Counted from the first letter of the stretch, positions 12,061 through 22,785 are shown. The stretch: DNA of 64,000 nt from Peromyscus leucopus (GCF_004664715.2 NC_051070.1:71180200-71244199); one strand, 5' to 3'. Numbers and translations are program-made. The notes: a model not told the origin generated them from the sequence alone.

Positions 12061-12309
12061 TGAGAAAAACATTTATTTTCAATGAATAAAAAACATGGAG
12101 CAAAAGCAAGAGCATGCAGCATGGTGGATTCCTACCAGCTTTCAGCTACCTCTCTCATAAGTTCTGTGCAGTACAAATGTGAGGTGTTTTTTGACTACTC
12201 TAGATTAGTCATCTGGCATAATAATAATAGGCTCTCCTTACCATGGGCCTCAGCAGCACTGTACATCCTTGTGCTATCAGCTTCATCAGAAAGTTGTTAA
12301 ATTGGCCTC

Positions 12310-12425
12310 TATGTCTAGCATGGTGACACAGGCCTAAATTCCAGAACAAGAGGATCTCAAATTTTAAGGCAGCCTGAACATACTGAGTTTTGTCTATATG
12401 CTAAGACCTGTTTCCAAAATCCTCC
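12310..12425 (+). mobile_element. B1-like SINE, very degraded
   Basis: Weak B1 order: AGCATGGTGACACAGGCC, GATCTCAAATTT, AAGACCTGTTTCC followed by an A/C-rich tail. Low identity. Confidence 0.35.
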
Positions 12426-12634
12426 ACTACCATCACCAACAATAATAATAACCCGAATTGTAGTTAATATATCAGGATTCTCTTACTGGAAGATATGATT
12501 TTAGATCAGGACAATAACTGCTTTTAGTTCACTATCCCATTAGGTACTGCAGAGTGGTCCAAGAGGGTCTAATGGCAAACACAATGAATCTCTGCAAATC
12601 TCATAAAATTCCTTACCTTTGTTCTCTTTTTCCT

Positions 12635-12995
12635 TATCATTGTAGTTACTTTTCTATTATTGTGAAGAGGCATCGTGATGAAAGCAACTTAGAGAAGAAA
12701 GAGTTTGTTGGAAGCTTCCACTTCAGAGGGTTAGTCTAGGACATCATGGCAAGAGGCATGGCAGCAGGCAGGCAGACATGGCAATGGAGCAGAAACTGGG
12801 AGCTTACATTTTGATAAACAAGTATGAAGCAGAAAGTGAAATCTAACTGGGAATGGCATGAGTCTTTTACAGCTTCAAAACTTGCCTCCAGTGACCTCCT
12901 TCAGTAAGCACAAACCTCCCAATCCTTCCCAAATAATTCTACCAACTGGTAACCAAACAGATAAGCCTATGGAAACCACTCTCATTCAATCCACC
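12635..12995 (-). mobile_element. Family A LTR-like repeat (MaLR-like)
   Basis: Reverse-orientation copy starting AGTTACTTTTCTATTATTGT, with GAAAGCAACTTAGAG and GGCATGGCAGCAGGCAGGCA blocks. Confidence 0.6.
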
Positions 12996-13033
12996 ACACT
13001 TACAGAACAAGGTTCAGGTACACTAAGAGATTA

Positions 13034-13146
13034 CGAAGAAAAGAAAAGGAAGAAAGAAGGAAGTTAGGAAAGAAGGAAGGAAGGAAGAGAAGAAAGAAAG
13101 GAAGAGAGGAAGGAAGGAAAGAAGGAAGGAAGAAAGGGAGGAAGAA
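13034..13146. repeat. (GAAG/GGAA)n purine microsatellite
   Basis: Imperfect GAAG/GGAA tetranucleotide tract ending near GGGAGGAAGAA. Confidence 0.9.
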
Positions 13147-13404
13147 TTTTAAGATTTTATGCTAGTAGAGAAAAAGAAACAACTTTATCAATTGGCAAAG
13201 GAGGTTCCTTGTCCCTTCTGGGTGTGGGAGGGTGTGCAATTAATGCTCTTTTGTTCTTAATCAACTATTATAGTTCATAAAAATAAAAATAGCTCTGTGA
13301 ATCTCTTGTGCACTACATGTTTTATTGGGTTTGTCAATAACATGACTATCCTACCTGTACCATTTCTCTGAGTGATGCCATGAGGATGCAAACTAAAAGG
13401 ATAA

Positions 13405-13825
13405 GGTAGTATCTTAGTTAGGGTTACTATTTCTGAGATGAAACACTATGACCAAAAGCAATTTGGAAAGGAAAGGGTTTATTTGGCTTACACTTAACAC
13501 TGTTGTCCATTGTTGAAGGAAGTCAGGATAAGAATTCAAACAGAGTAGGAACCTAGAGGCAGGAGCTGATGCAGAGACCATGAAAGGGGTGCTGCTTACT
13601 GGCTTGTTCATCGTGATTTTCTCAGCCTGTTTTCTTCTAGAACCCAGAACCACAAGCCCAGGCATGGCAGCACCCACAACTTGGCAGCCCCACCCAGTGA
13701 ATCACTAATTAAGAGAACACCTTGTAGACAGAACTTATTGGGGCATTTTCTCCTCTGTGGTTCCCTCCTTTCAGATAACTCTAGCTTAAGTCATGTTGAC
13801 ACAAAACCAGCCAGCATAGATAATA
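13405..13825 (-). mobile_element. Dispersed rodent LTR-like repeat, family B
   Basis: Begins TATCTTAGTTAGGGTTACTA and ends near CATGTTGACACAAAACCAGC, the order of a common rodent LTR-like repeat in reverse. A related plus-strand copy lies near 25965. Confidence 0.55.
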
Positions 13826-13904
13826 TCTCCCTCTGAGACAGAAAACTCACTCACTACTTCTATTGAAGCAGGAGAATCACCAAAATCAGAGTTCTATTCA
13901 ATGT

Positions 13905-14215
13905 AAAGAAAATGAAATCATAAAATTTGCAGGTAAATGGACAGAAATTGAAACTATTACATTGAGTAATGTAACCCTGACCCAGAGAGAAAAACTCCAC
14001 ATGTTCTGTGTTATATGCAGTTCCTTGCCCTGAAACTTCAGATGTGAGGACACAGCCTGTAGTAACTGCAGAAACTAGGAAACTAAAAATGTGCCATTGG
14101 GAGAAATGGAAGAAGGAGTCCTAGAAACGTGGAGAGTAGGATACAGGTGCTACAAGGGGGAAATTTGAAAAGCAAAAATAGCATTTTACTGGGAAGAGTA
14201 AAAGCAAGAAACTGC
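13905..14215 (+). mobile_element. L1 fragment, end of ORF2 and start of 3' UTR
   Basis: Contains GCAGGTAAATGGACAGAAAT and AGTAATGTAACCCTGACCCA, the L1 block that encodes the ORF2 C-terminus, followed by the ACATGTTCTGTGTTATATGC block. Degraded. Confidence 0.6.
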
Positions 14216-14289
14216 AGAAGGTACTAAGGATGTTTGAAAAAAAAAAACATCGGAAAGCATATGATCCCATTTTTATTTAAAAACACATG

Positions 14290-14290
<1 letters not shown>

Positions 14291-14352
<62 letters not shown>
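14291..14352. repeat. (CT)n(GT)n microsatellite
   Basis: A short CT tract followed by about 23 GT units. Confidence 0.95.
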
Positions 14353-14358
<6 letters not shown>

Positions 14359-14382
14359 GTTGACAGATGGTAGATATATAGA

Positions 14383-14394
14383 TTGATGATAGAT

Positions 14395-14486
<92 letters not shown>

Positions 14487-14500
14487 CAGATAAATAGACA
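14383..14500. repeat. (GATA)n microsatellite
   Basis: GATA tetranucleotides with one GAGATA interruption near 14428, flanked by imperfect copies. The Tyr/Leu/Ser repeats encoded on the complement are spurious. Confidence 0.95.
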
Positions 14501-14529
14501 GTAGATGAAAGGTGATAGAGAGTTTGAAT

Positions 14530-16072
14530 GAATTTACTCCACTTGGAGGGATAATGCTCTCCCCAAGAGTCACAAACTATCTGACAAAACCCCAGTGCTA
14601 AGCATGGCAAACTTTCCTTTGAGATGTTGGTCAGAGAAGTCAAAGGGACTCTCAAAATAGCATGCTTTATTGCCATTGTCACTGATTGCCTCCCAGAACC
14701 TGAAGGTAAGAGCCTATTGTTTAATACAGCACACACTTGAGATTCAAGATTTGGGAGAATCAACTGGGCCCATCCTTGAAATCTCTTCTCTAAGAATTAG
14801 CTCTCACAATATCCAAAGGTGCTATTCATGCTTTTGAAAGAGAAAAGTAGTCAAGAGTCCTACTTATGTATACTGTGTATGAACCACAAAAAAAAAATGA
14901 CTAGCTTTATACAGTGTATATCTTGATAGCTACCAACAGCTGTCTAGCTGGACTTAAATCTCATTCAATAGAAAGAAATCCACACTTAGTATTGTAAAAC
15001 TAGCTCACTTACCCAGGGCTGATGAGGCCATGATCCCTAGAAGAGCATACTAATGTCACTTCCCTAAACCAGTATAATTTCTAACAAAATTCTAAATATC
15101 AATCATTATACACACAGATAAGTTCTCACACCTCATCAAAAGAGCTTCATTTTACAGAAAACAAAAGAGACCATTACAGATGTCCAAACCTGTTCAAAGT
15201 GCAGGGCACAATGATCATAGAGCGTCCAACCTCGACTGATATGTCTACAATCCAACCCCTACACTCAAGACTCCAGGAACACTGAGAAAGGAGAGGATGA
15301 AAGATTGTAAGTGCTACAGGGACCAGAACATCTGCTGTGAGAGTCTGTCTTCTGTATATGTCAGGGAAATTTGTAGTGGCATTCCTGCACAGCACCTAGC
15401 CCTAATCCTTCCTTTGTTTAGCCACACCTTTTGTTTCTCTTATCGCCCTATGTGAATATTATTTGAGAGTCAAGGATAAGAGAGTCCCCCAAGGATCAAA
15501 GGCCTATGTAAAACTTGGTCCAAGAAACCCGGAAAACCATGGTACCTGATAAATCAAGTAATTTGCACCTGGCCTTTGGTCTCTGGGAGCTCCTTTGGGT
15601 TGCTTTGAAGGTACGGAAATTAACTATCTAAACTGTAAAAAAAGAGTAAATAAATATGCCCTAGGTGAAGGGAAGAGTGCTTCAGTCCTTCGAGGCTGGA
15701 CCCCCCTGCAGCCATGATAGGCTAGATTCATTCTTAAGATGCCTCTATCTCTTCATTCCACCGATCCACGTCAACCCACACACTCGTGTAGCAACCACAC
15801 AGCTACAGAAACTGCACCCAGGAAATATCAAAAAATGTGATCAACTAAACAAGACTTGAAAAATGACAGTGCCAACTGACATGTCAGCATAGATATGGGA
15901 AATCTCATAAGGTCCCACTCCTGGATGAAGAGATGCAGACAGTTAATGATTGCTGAGACCAGGAGAATCAGCTTTAGCCAGGGGTAAGACTTCTGATAGG
16001 TTATCCAATCTCAAGAGATCACCCTAAACACATACACATAGGAGCAATGCTAATTGGACTCAGTAAGATGTA

Positions 16073-16110
<38 letters not shown>

Positions 16111-16260
16111 AAACAGCAATTAAAGAAGAGGACATGAGTTTGAGATGGAGTAAGGAGGAGATGAAGAGGGAGGGTGAAGTAGAAATTATGTAAGTATGGC
16201 ACACCTGTATGAAATTCTCAAAAATGTTTAAATTAGAAATAATTATTTCTCTTTGTAAAA
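14530..16260 (+). mobile_element. Old L1 (Lx-type) 3' region
   Basis: Long decayed L1 3' region: GGATAATGCTCTCCCCAAG near 14550, TACCAACAGCTGTCTAGCTG near 14930, CTCACACCTCATCAAA near 15125, AGATTGTAAGTGCTACAGGG near 15302, and a terminal part with a (GT)n tract at 16074-16108 ending near 16260. The part between 15400 and 15860 fits less well and may include an unrelated insertion. No coding capacity. Confidence 0.6.
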
Positions 16261-16886
16261 GGTTAACATATGAAAGAAGGAAGATTGGATGCCTTTCCTC
16301 ATCTGGACCTCATCTAGGGAACTTGGATTGTGCAAAAACACTCAGGCAAAATGCATAATAGAGATGCGAATTCTATGGGTCTTATGAAGAGCTGTACACA
16401 GTGTGGTCAGATGTTTTGGGGACTCTCTCCTCAGCTCATTAGCACACATCCATTCTTAGGAATGTTTTTCCTTCTTAATAAGCTATTTCCATTTTTAAGC
16501 ATGTATTTCTGGTGCAACCCTTTTTTTCTGGGACACAAAAGTGTGGTACTGACTGCCCTCTACATACAGATCCATGGCTCAGCACTCCTGAGCTTATTTC
16601 CTTGATATTCTAAGCTTTCTCACTGTTTCCTGACCTCTGTGGTGAACTGAAAAGGCTAACATTTTCTCCATCTCCTCACCTCATGGCGGCTGCCAGGATA
16701 TTCTGCTTTCCTATACTGTTGTTTTTCTCTCAAAATCTATTAAAATTGTCCTCAAGCTTTCTTTTCAGACTGTTTTAAAATTGTCTTTCTAATGAGCTTA
16801 ATAAGCCAAAAATGGAAATTCAGTTCCCTAGTACAGTGTTAAAAAGACTGTTCTGTCACCTCTGCCTCCTTGAAGCCTCCAGGAGA
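16261..16886. other. Gene-free spacer 3' of the TRAV11-like segment
   Basis: AT-rich; no recognised gene or repeat. Confidence 0.4.
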
Positions 16887-16925
16887 GGTTTTGGTACTGG
16901 CTGCAAGTATCTGTGGAGCATGGTG
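16887..16925 (-). other. 23-RSS of the TRAV11-like pseudogene, degraded heptamer
   Basis: V orientation: heptamer CACCATG (16925-16919), 23-bp spacer, nonamer ACCAAAACC (16895-16887). The essential CAC is kept, but heptamer positions 4 and 5 differ from CACAGTG and the nonamer has one mismatch. It is likely a weak substrate. Confidence 0.85.
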
Positions 16926-17482
16926 CACCCACCACACAGATGTAGGAGTCAGTGTCCTCGAGCTGGGAGGCTGTGATGTGCAGGGTGCTGTGCTTAGCAT
17001 CTGCATCCAGAGATGCTGAATATCTTCCATTTGACTTTTTGTTCTCTGTGTAAGTCATGACTGCCAGAGACTCAAAACCTCTGCCTGTGTCTTGTCGGTA
17101 CCACCTAAGTTGCCAGCAGGGCTCACAGTGTAATTGCAATGAAGGATGCAGTTCTCTCCCTCTAGTACAGCAAGGAGCTTGGGAATCTGTTCCACTTGGG
17201 TCTTCCCAGCAACCCCTATTCAGAAAATAGTGTGAAATTACAGAAATCAAACATCCACACTTAGTAATTGTAGTTCATATCCTTTGTTACTCTCCACGTG
17301 AATCTCAGGTGATCTAGGAATAGGCCTACTTTCCTCCCTCCACCTATCCCAAGGAATTACATCTTTTCCCCAAATCCTAAGAAAATGTTTTTTGACTTCT
17401 TATGGTCCCCTGAAACCTCCTCTAACTTACACTGGAAATACAGCCTTAAAACCACCCAGCAGGCACTCAGGTGCTTCTCCAT
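16926..17482 (-). pseudogene. Trav11: TRAV11-like (human TRAV10; iNKT-type V-alpha) pseudogene, one-base deletion
   Basis: The leader exon (17482-17431) encodes MEKHLSACWVVLRLYFQ and ends at GTGTAAGT. The V exon (17215-16926) starts after TGAATAG and continues WVAGKTQVEQIP, with Cys23 in LHCNYTV. Framework 2 should read NLRWYRQDTGRG, but the DNA AACTTAGGTGGTACC lacks one base (plus-strand 17104-17108). The frame then runs into TGA at 17057-17055. In the shifted frame the remainder is intact: SNGRYSASLDADAKHSTLHI and YICVVG. Leader, framework and the CVVG end match mouse TRAV11 (V-alpha-14) and human TRAV10 (V-alpha-24), the segments of the CD1d-restricted invariant NKT receptor. As read, this copy cannot make a receptor chain. 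A sequencing error is the main alternative. Confidence 0.9.
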
Positions 17483-17619
17483 TGTTCTGCAGAAGTCTGC
17501 CCCCAAAGCTGCTGCCTATTTCATAGAAACAGTAACATAAAGGAAGGCTCAGGAAGTACAGCCAGCCAATCGGAGACCTGATACACACCTCAGCTCCTGG
17601 AGACAGGACCAATGCCAGC

Positions 17620-17636
17620 ACTGCCATCTTGGGGTC
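17620..17636 (-). promoter_or_regulatory. CTCF-like motif upstream of the TRAV11-like pseudogene
   Basis: V-sense strand reads TGACCCCAAGATGGCAG, with a fair fit to the CTCF core, about 140 bp upstream of the leader ATG. One core position (CC.C instead of CCAC) departs from the consensus. Confidence 0.4.
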
Positions 17637-17639
17637 AGA

Positions 17640-18668
17640 GCTGGACTTGCTTAAGAAGTGTGGATAAACTTTTTGTGGTTTCCTTTCCACTGCTGGCAAT
17701 GTGATTCCTGTTGTAAATTCTTACCTATCCATAGAAACACAGTGGAGTGTCAATTAGATTCGATTTCAGGTCCTCAGTTTAATTCTAGCTCTACATAGGA
17801 CATTAGACAGGACAGGTAATATTTACTTTCCTCATCTGAAAGCAGATGTCTAATGATTTTTCAAGGTTTGAATAGAAATGATTCATGGCAGAGGCTAGTG
17901 GTAATGACTAGCCTGACCTTAGTCTGAACCTAAAATGGAAATTCCTTTAGAATGTGAGTTTTCCCCTGTTCTATTTGCTACTGTGTCACCAGTTTTTAAT
18001 AAAAATGAGTTTTGTCAAGAAACAGATACATTAAAATTCTGTTTAAAAATAAAATATTTTTCTTAATTCTTTGACAATTTCACATCTGCATACAATATAT
18101 TTTTGAGTGAATGTTAAATTCTGCTCTCATGGTAATGGTAGGACTTTTAATCAGCCATTATTAGTTCAACAATCCTTTTCAAGACCTACTGTTGTCAAAT
18201 GCTGTCATAGATGCTAAGGATCAGCAGTGTTCTCTGCTCCTGAATTAAACACTGAGAGAGGAAAAGTCAAGGATCCTGCACAGGTACTGAAAAGTGGTAA
18301 GTGCTGAAGGTCTTGAAGATTCCTTTCTTAATGCTTCTCATCTCTCCGTGAAATTGAAGCCAATGAAAATGTGAAAGTTGTTTAGTTAAGTGAAGGTTTA
18401 CTGTACATCTGAGACCTGATGCATAGAGATGGAGAAAGCAAAGGAATGGAAATGTATCTTGCCTGAGAAATCAAAAGGAAACCAGAATAGTCCACTCATA
18501 TAGGACAAAACGTGTTCCTAATAATTATGAGAGGTAAAGACAGTGTGAACACTGGTTTTCTGACAGTGTGGCCAGTCCACAGTACCCAGATCTAACACTA
18601 ATCTAAATCTCACTGTGAAACTGGTGGATATCATATGATCATTTGAAGAGTATAACAGAAAAATGATA
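17640..18668. other. Spacer between TRAV11-like and TRAV6-like segments
   Basis: Near 18055-18150 the strand reads like the reverse of an Lx L1 terminal sequence (TTAATTCTTTGACAATTTCA). The rest is unassigned. Confidence 0.4.
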
Positions 18669-18815
18669 GTCGGGCATAGTGACTCTTGCCTTTATTGTCA
18701 ATACTTAGAACACAGAAGCAGGGTTATCCCTGTGAGTTTGAGTCCACCCTGGTCTACAAAGTGTTTCAGGACAGTCAAGGCTACATAGAGAGACTCCATC
18801 TCAAAGAAAGAGAGG
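18669..18815 (+). mobile_element. B1 SINE, degraded
   Basis: B1 order: GTCGGGCATAGTGAC, TGCCTTTATTGTCAATA, GTGAGTTTGAG and CTACATAGAGAGACTCCATC, followed by an A/G-rich tail that runs into a GA-rich tract to about 18870. Confidence 0.75.
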
Positions 18816-19147
18816 GAAAGAAAGAGAAGGAGAAGGAGGAAGAGAAGAGATGGAGGAGGAGGAGGGAACATAATGGGGCTCCCCCAAAATAGAAGAAATT
18901 CTGTCTGCTTTACCAGGAAAGTGACCTGTCTCCTGCACAATGAGTGTCCCTCCCTTCAGCTCTTCATGTTGCTGTTTGCATGTGAGTTCTGCTCTTCCTC
19001 TTTCTCCTTAAGAATTCCACAGGGCTTTGTAAGGGAAGGATTGCAGCTTTCTGTCACCTTTCCTGCCAAACCCTGTTAGGTCACATTATGCAGATGTCTC
19101 TTTCTCCAGCACATTTGATTATCTAATGATAGATAAGGTTTTAAATG

Positions 19148-19214
19148 TGGCTCAGTGGCAGACCACTTGCCTGGCAAGTTTAAGGCTCTGGGTTGATTCT
19201 CAGAACTGCAGGAA
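19148..19214 (+). mobile_element. ID-type SINE fragment
   Basis: Carries tRNA-like order GTGGCTCAGTGGCAGACCAC, TTGCCTGGCAAG and GGGTTGATTCTCAG. A SINE derived from a tRNA, not a tRNA gene. Confidence 0.5.
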
Positions 19215-19400
19215 AATAACTTAAGATTAGGCCCCAGAGACTGCTCATTCTTTTAATAGTTTGTGAAGTTGCATGGTCTGGCATGAGAACATTTACATTT
19301 TTTCACCAACAGAGATTGTGAGTCCACACACCACAGAGTGTGCTGAAGCCAGAGGGATTCAGAGGCAAGTGCTTAGCAGCCAGACCACCTGTTGCCTCTC

Positions 19401-19439
19401 AGTTTGTGTTCAGCTCCCCCTGCAGTTTCCACCACTGTG
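19401..19439 (-). other. 23-RSS of the TRAV6-like segment (19.4 kb)
   Basis: V orientation: heptamer CACAGTG (19439-19433), 23-bp spacer, nonamer ACACAAACT (19409-19401). Perfect heptamer; the nonamer keeps most of its A core. Confidence 0.93.
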
Positions 19440-19760
19440 TCACCCAGAGCACAGTAGTACACAGCTGAGTCTGACTCTTGGACCGAGGCTTTCTGCAAGT
19501 GGAAGGAGGTGGATCCTTTATCGTGTGTAGCTTCAAAACCTCTGCTGCTTCCCTTCATGCCAGCTGTAAGGACTTTCAGGAGAAGCTGTAGTGTTTCTCC
19601 AGGATATCGAACATACCAGAAAAGAGCAGGAGATGCTGTGGTTGTGATTGAATACGTGCAATTTATTGTCAGGAACCCGCCTTCTGAGATGGTCACTTGG
19701 CCTCCTGTTTGAGTCACAGAGTTTCCATGGGTCCTTCCTAGAGTGCAAGGAGAGGAGAAG

Positions 19761-19831
<71 letters not shown>

Positions 19832-20117
19832 AGAGGAGAGGAGAGGAGAGGAGAGGAGAGGAGAGGAGAGGAGAGGAGAGGAGAGGAGAGGAGAGGAGAG
19901 GAGAGGAGAGGAGAGGAGAGGAGAGGAGAGGAGAGGAGAGAAGAGAAGACAAGAGAAGACAAGAGAAGACAAGAGAAGAGAAGAGAGAGAGAGAGTTCTT
20001 TGTCACCCTGAGGATAATGCTCTTAGATAACTTACAGCTAAAGACTTGGCTGTTTACATCACTTTACTTACCAAGTATGAGGAGTATTGCAGTCATGAAG
20101 CCTGGAGAAGAGTTCAT
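19440..20117 (-). CDS. Trav6: T-cell receptor alpha variable segment, TRAV6-like (human TRAV9 group), intron expanded by microsatellite
   Basis: The leader exon (20117-20072) encodes [15 protein letters not shown] with a GGTAAGT donor; the V exon (19737-19440) follows CACTCTAG. Splicing gives [11 protein letters not shown] in frame. Cys23 is in INCTYS, Trp41 in ALFWYVR and Cys104 in YYCALG, with framework 3 [20 protein letters not shown] shared almost exactly with the 35.7-kb copy. The Cys23-Trp41 stretch holds two more residues ([11 protein letters not shown]) than in the other two TRAV6-like copies here, so CDR1 is longer. The 334-bp intron is mostly a GA/GGAGA purine tract, against about 110-140 bp in the sister copies. 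Long frames in that tract are not coding. Open reading frame, good RSS, likely usable. Confidence 0.9.
19743..19996. repeat. (GA)n and (GGAGA)n purine microsatellite in a V-segment intron
   Basis: About 60 bp of GA dinucleotides, then over 100 bp of perfect GGAGA pentamers (about 19829-19940), then AAGAGAAGAC units. It is almost pure purine on the plus strand and pyrimidine on the V-sense strand. Its pyrimidine tract lies just upstream of the V-exon splice acceptor. Confidence 0.97.
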
Positions 20118-20231
20118 CTTTAATGTCATCTAGAAAATGATCTTGATGCTTAGCATGAAGAAATGTTAACTCAGAAAAAAATGAGTCGGCTTAGATAAAA
20201 ATCATACAGGAAATGAGCCTGTTTTAGGAAA

Positions 20232-20250
20232 CTGCACCCCCTGGTGGACA
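20232..20250 (-). promoter_or_regulatory. CTCF-like motif upstream of the TRAV6-like leader (20.1 kb)
   Basis: V-sense strand TGTCCACCAGGGGGTGCAG contains a near-perfect CTCF core, about 115 bp upstream of the leader ATG and forward relative to V transcription. Confidence 0.65.
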
Positions 20251-20344
20251 GGAACTGAAGTGAGGATGGATGTTACCCTGTGCCTCCTCCCTGATCTTAA
20301 TAGTAAGGCATATGTCAGTATCTAGGTCCTTGTACATGTAAAAA

Positions 20345-20575
20345 CAGATATCATCTTACCCATGTCAGATGGCCAAGATCAATACAATCAATGACAGAAC
20401 TTGTTGGTGAGGATGTGGGAAAAGGAAAACACTTATTCATTATTGATGGTAGTGCAAACTTGTACAGGCACAATGGAAATCAGTGTAATGATTCCTTGGG
20501 AATCTGGGAACAGATCTACCTTATGATCCAAAAATTTAAACATAAGTGTAACAAATAAAGGGATCGAAGCAGAAA
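20345..20575 (+). mobile_element. L1 ORF2 fragment
   Basis: Reads as the L1 block with GATGGCCAAGATCAATACAA, GTGAGGATGTGGGAAAAGG and ATGGTAGTGCAAACTTGTAC. It is separated from the longer L1 fragment at 20830. Confidence 0.6.
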
Positions 20576-20675
20576 TGAAATCCTTTTTGACAAAATAGGT
20601 CCAGCCTGAGATATAGTATAAAGTGAATCCTGTATTTTTGGTTGTGAGCCTAGCATTTAATGGCTGAGCTATCCC

Positions 20676-20752
20676 TCGATCTGGGCTACAGAGTGAGTTT
20701 CAGGAAAGGTGCAAAGCTACACAGAGAAACCCTGTCTCAAAAAAACAGAAAA
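20676..20752 (+). mobile_element. 3' part of a cricetid-type B1 SINE
   Basis: Carries GAGTTTCAGGAAAGGTGCAA and AAGCTACACAGAGAAACCCT followed by A-rich tail. Only the right half of the element is present. Confidence 0.7.
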
Positions 20753-20829
20753 AAACGTGAATACTAGCAGACTTTCAAAAAAGATTAATAACTAATACTT
20801 TTTAAATTAATTTTTAAAATAGAAGTAGA

Positions 20830-22735
20830 AGGAGGACTTCCAAATTTCTATGAAAATAGTATCATTGTAATATCAAAACAATGTAAAGACACAAAAGAAA
20901 AAGAAAACTGCCTAATATCTGGGAGAAACATAGATCCAAAAACCTTCACTCAAATACTTGCAAACCTCATGCAGGCTTACATAAAAATGATCACATACAA
21001 TGCACGGGTAGTTCAATATACTAGTTTGTATACATTTATTATATACAATAATATATAGTTATTGTATATATTTATGTACTCATTGTATATAGTTAATAAC
21101 TGTAACAAATCATATACATGTACTTAAAGACAAAAGTCACATGATCTCAGTACATGCAGAAAGGACCTTGGAAAAATCCAGCATGCTTTCATGATAAAAG
21201 TCCTAGAGCAAGTAGGACTAGAGGGAACGTACATTAATATTTTAAATGCTATACATAAAAACCCACAGCTAACATCATCCTAAACAGAGAAAAACCTCAA
21301 GTCAATCTCATTAAAATAAGAAATAAGAAATGGTTGCCCACCATTCCCATTCCTTTCCAATGTAGAACTTGAAGCACTATCTAGATACAAGAGGAGGCAA
21401 TTAAAGGGCTACAAGTAGAAAAAGAAGACATTAAAGTATCCTTATATGTAGGAGATAGGATACTATACACAGGAGATTGCAAATATTATAGAAATAATTA
21501 ACAATTTCAGTAAAATGGCAATATACAAAAGCAGCTGACAAAATCCATAGGCTTTCTATACACCAACAGCATATGTGCTAAGAAAGAGAATATGTAAACA
21601 CTCCCATTCACAGTGACTACAAAATAGGTCTAATAATAAACCTAACTATGGAGGTGAAAGATCCCTACTCTACAAAGAAAACTTACATGAAGTAAGAGAT
21701 TGGGGAAAACACTAGTATATGACAATACTTATCATGCCCAGAGATTGGTAGAAACAGTACTGTGAAAATGACCATTCTACCAAAAGCAATTTATAGATTC
21801 AGTGAACTCCCAATCAAACTCCCTATAACATTCATCACAGAAATATAAAAAAAGTTCTAAAATTTATATGAAACCACAAAAGGTGCAGGATAGCTAAAGC
21901 AATCTTCAACAGAAAGAATAATGCTGGGGATGGAGGCTTAGCAGTCCAGATTTTATATTGCTAGAATTTTCTGAATTTCAGGTTTTACATTGAGGTCCTT
22001 GATCCATTTTGAGTCACTTCTTTGTGAAGGTGGTAGGTATGGGTCCAATTTCATTCATGGTTATATAAAAACAAGATGTTACCATTATAAAAACAAATAC
22101 ATAGGCCAGTAGAACAAAATATGAGACTGAAACATGGGCACATGTATCTATAACTGTCTGATAGTTTGCAAAGATGCCAAAAATACACATTGGGGAAAAG
22201 ACAGCATCTTCAACAAGTGGTACTGAGAAAACTGGGTGTCCACATATACAAGAAGGAAATTAGACCTATGTCTATCACCCTAGGAAAAATAAACTCCAAG
22301 TGGATCAAAGATCTAAATGTGAAACATGAAACAATGAACCTGCTGGAAGAAAACACAGGCAATCCCAGAAGGTGAAATGTTAGGAAAGGACTTTCTACGT
22401 GGGACCCATTTGCCCAGGAATTAATGTCAACAATTGATAAAAGTGACCTCATAAAAACAAAAAGCTTCTGTACTAGCTAAAAAATAATTGAGAGAAGAAC
22501 AAACACCCCATAGAAGGGGAAAGAATCTTTCCAACTATACACCTGATAGAGGAAACTATCAAAATATATAAACAACTCAAAACAAATTCACAATTTAAAA
22601 ATTAGCCATGCACCAAAATAGATAGTTTACAAAAGAAGAAATAGAAACTTCTAACAAGTATCTGAAGGATTGTTCAATATCATTGGCAATTAGTGAAATA
22701 CAATTCAAATATTGTGTAAGTTTCAAATTCCATGT
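20830..22735 (+). mobile_element. Old LINE-1, ORF2 portion
   Basis: Degraded sense L1 with ORF2 landmarks: AACATAGATCCAAAAACCTT, a repeat-rich AT insertion near 21030-21110, TACACCAACAGC, then a short remaining frame at about 22166-22375 with KINSKWIKDLNVKHETMNLL. Many stops; non-coding. It lies between the TRAV5-like and TRAV6-like segments and accounts for most of their extra spacing compared with the 51.4/48.8-kb pair. Confidence 0.75.
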
Positions 22736-22785
22736 TATTCTTGCATTCTCTCTCCCTCTCTCCCTTCCTCCCCCCTCCCCTGCCC

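Noticed and set aside
16828..17250. Uninterrupted 140-residue frame through the TRAV11-like V exon
   Set aside because: Only its C-terminal part (from RWYRQD) is in the V-domain frame; the N-terminal part is the wrong frame upstream of the one-base deletion, so it is not an intact V segment.
19148..19214. tRNA-like sequence
   Set aside because: Lacks a complete cloverleaf and matches an ID-type SINE; not a tRNA gene. The same holds for the B2 copies.
19533..20133. Long open frames of Ser/Leu/Pro or Arg/Glu repeats around 19.7-20.0 kb
   Set aside because: They are translations of the GA/GGAGA microsatellite in a V-segment intron; only the flanking leader and V exon are coding.
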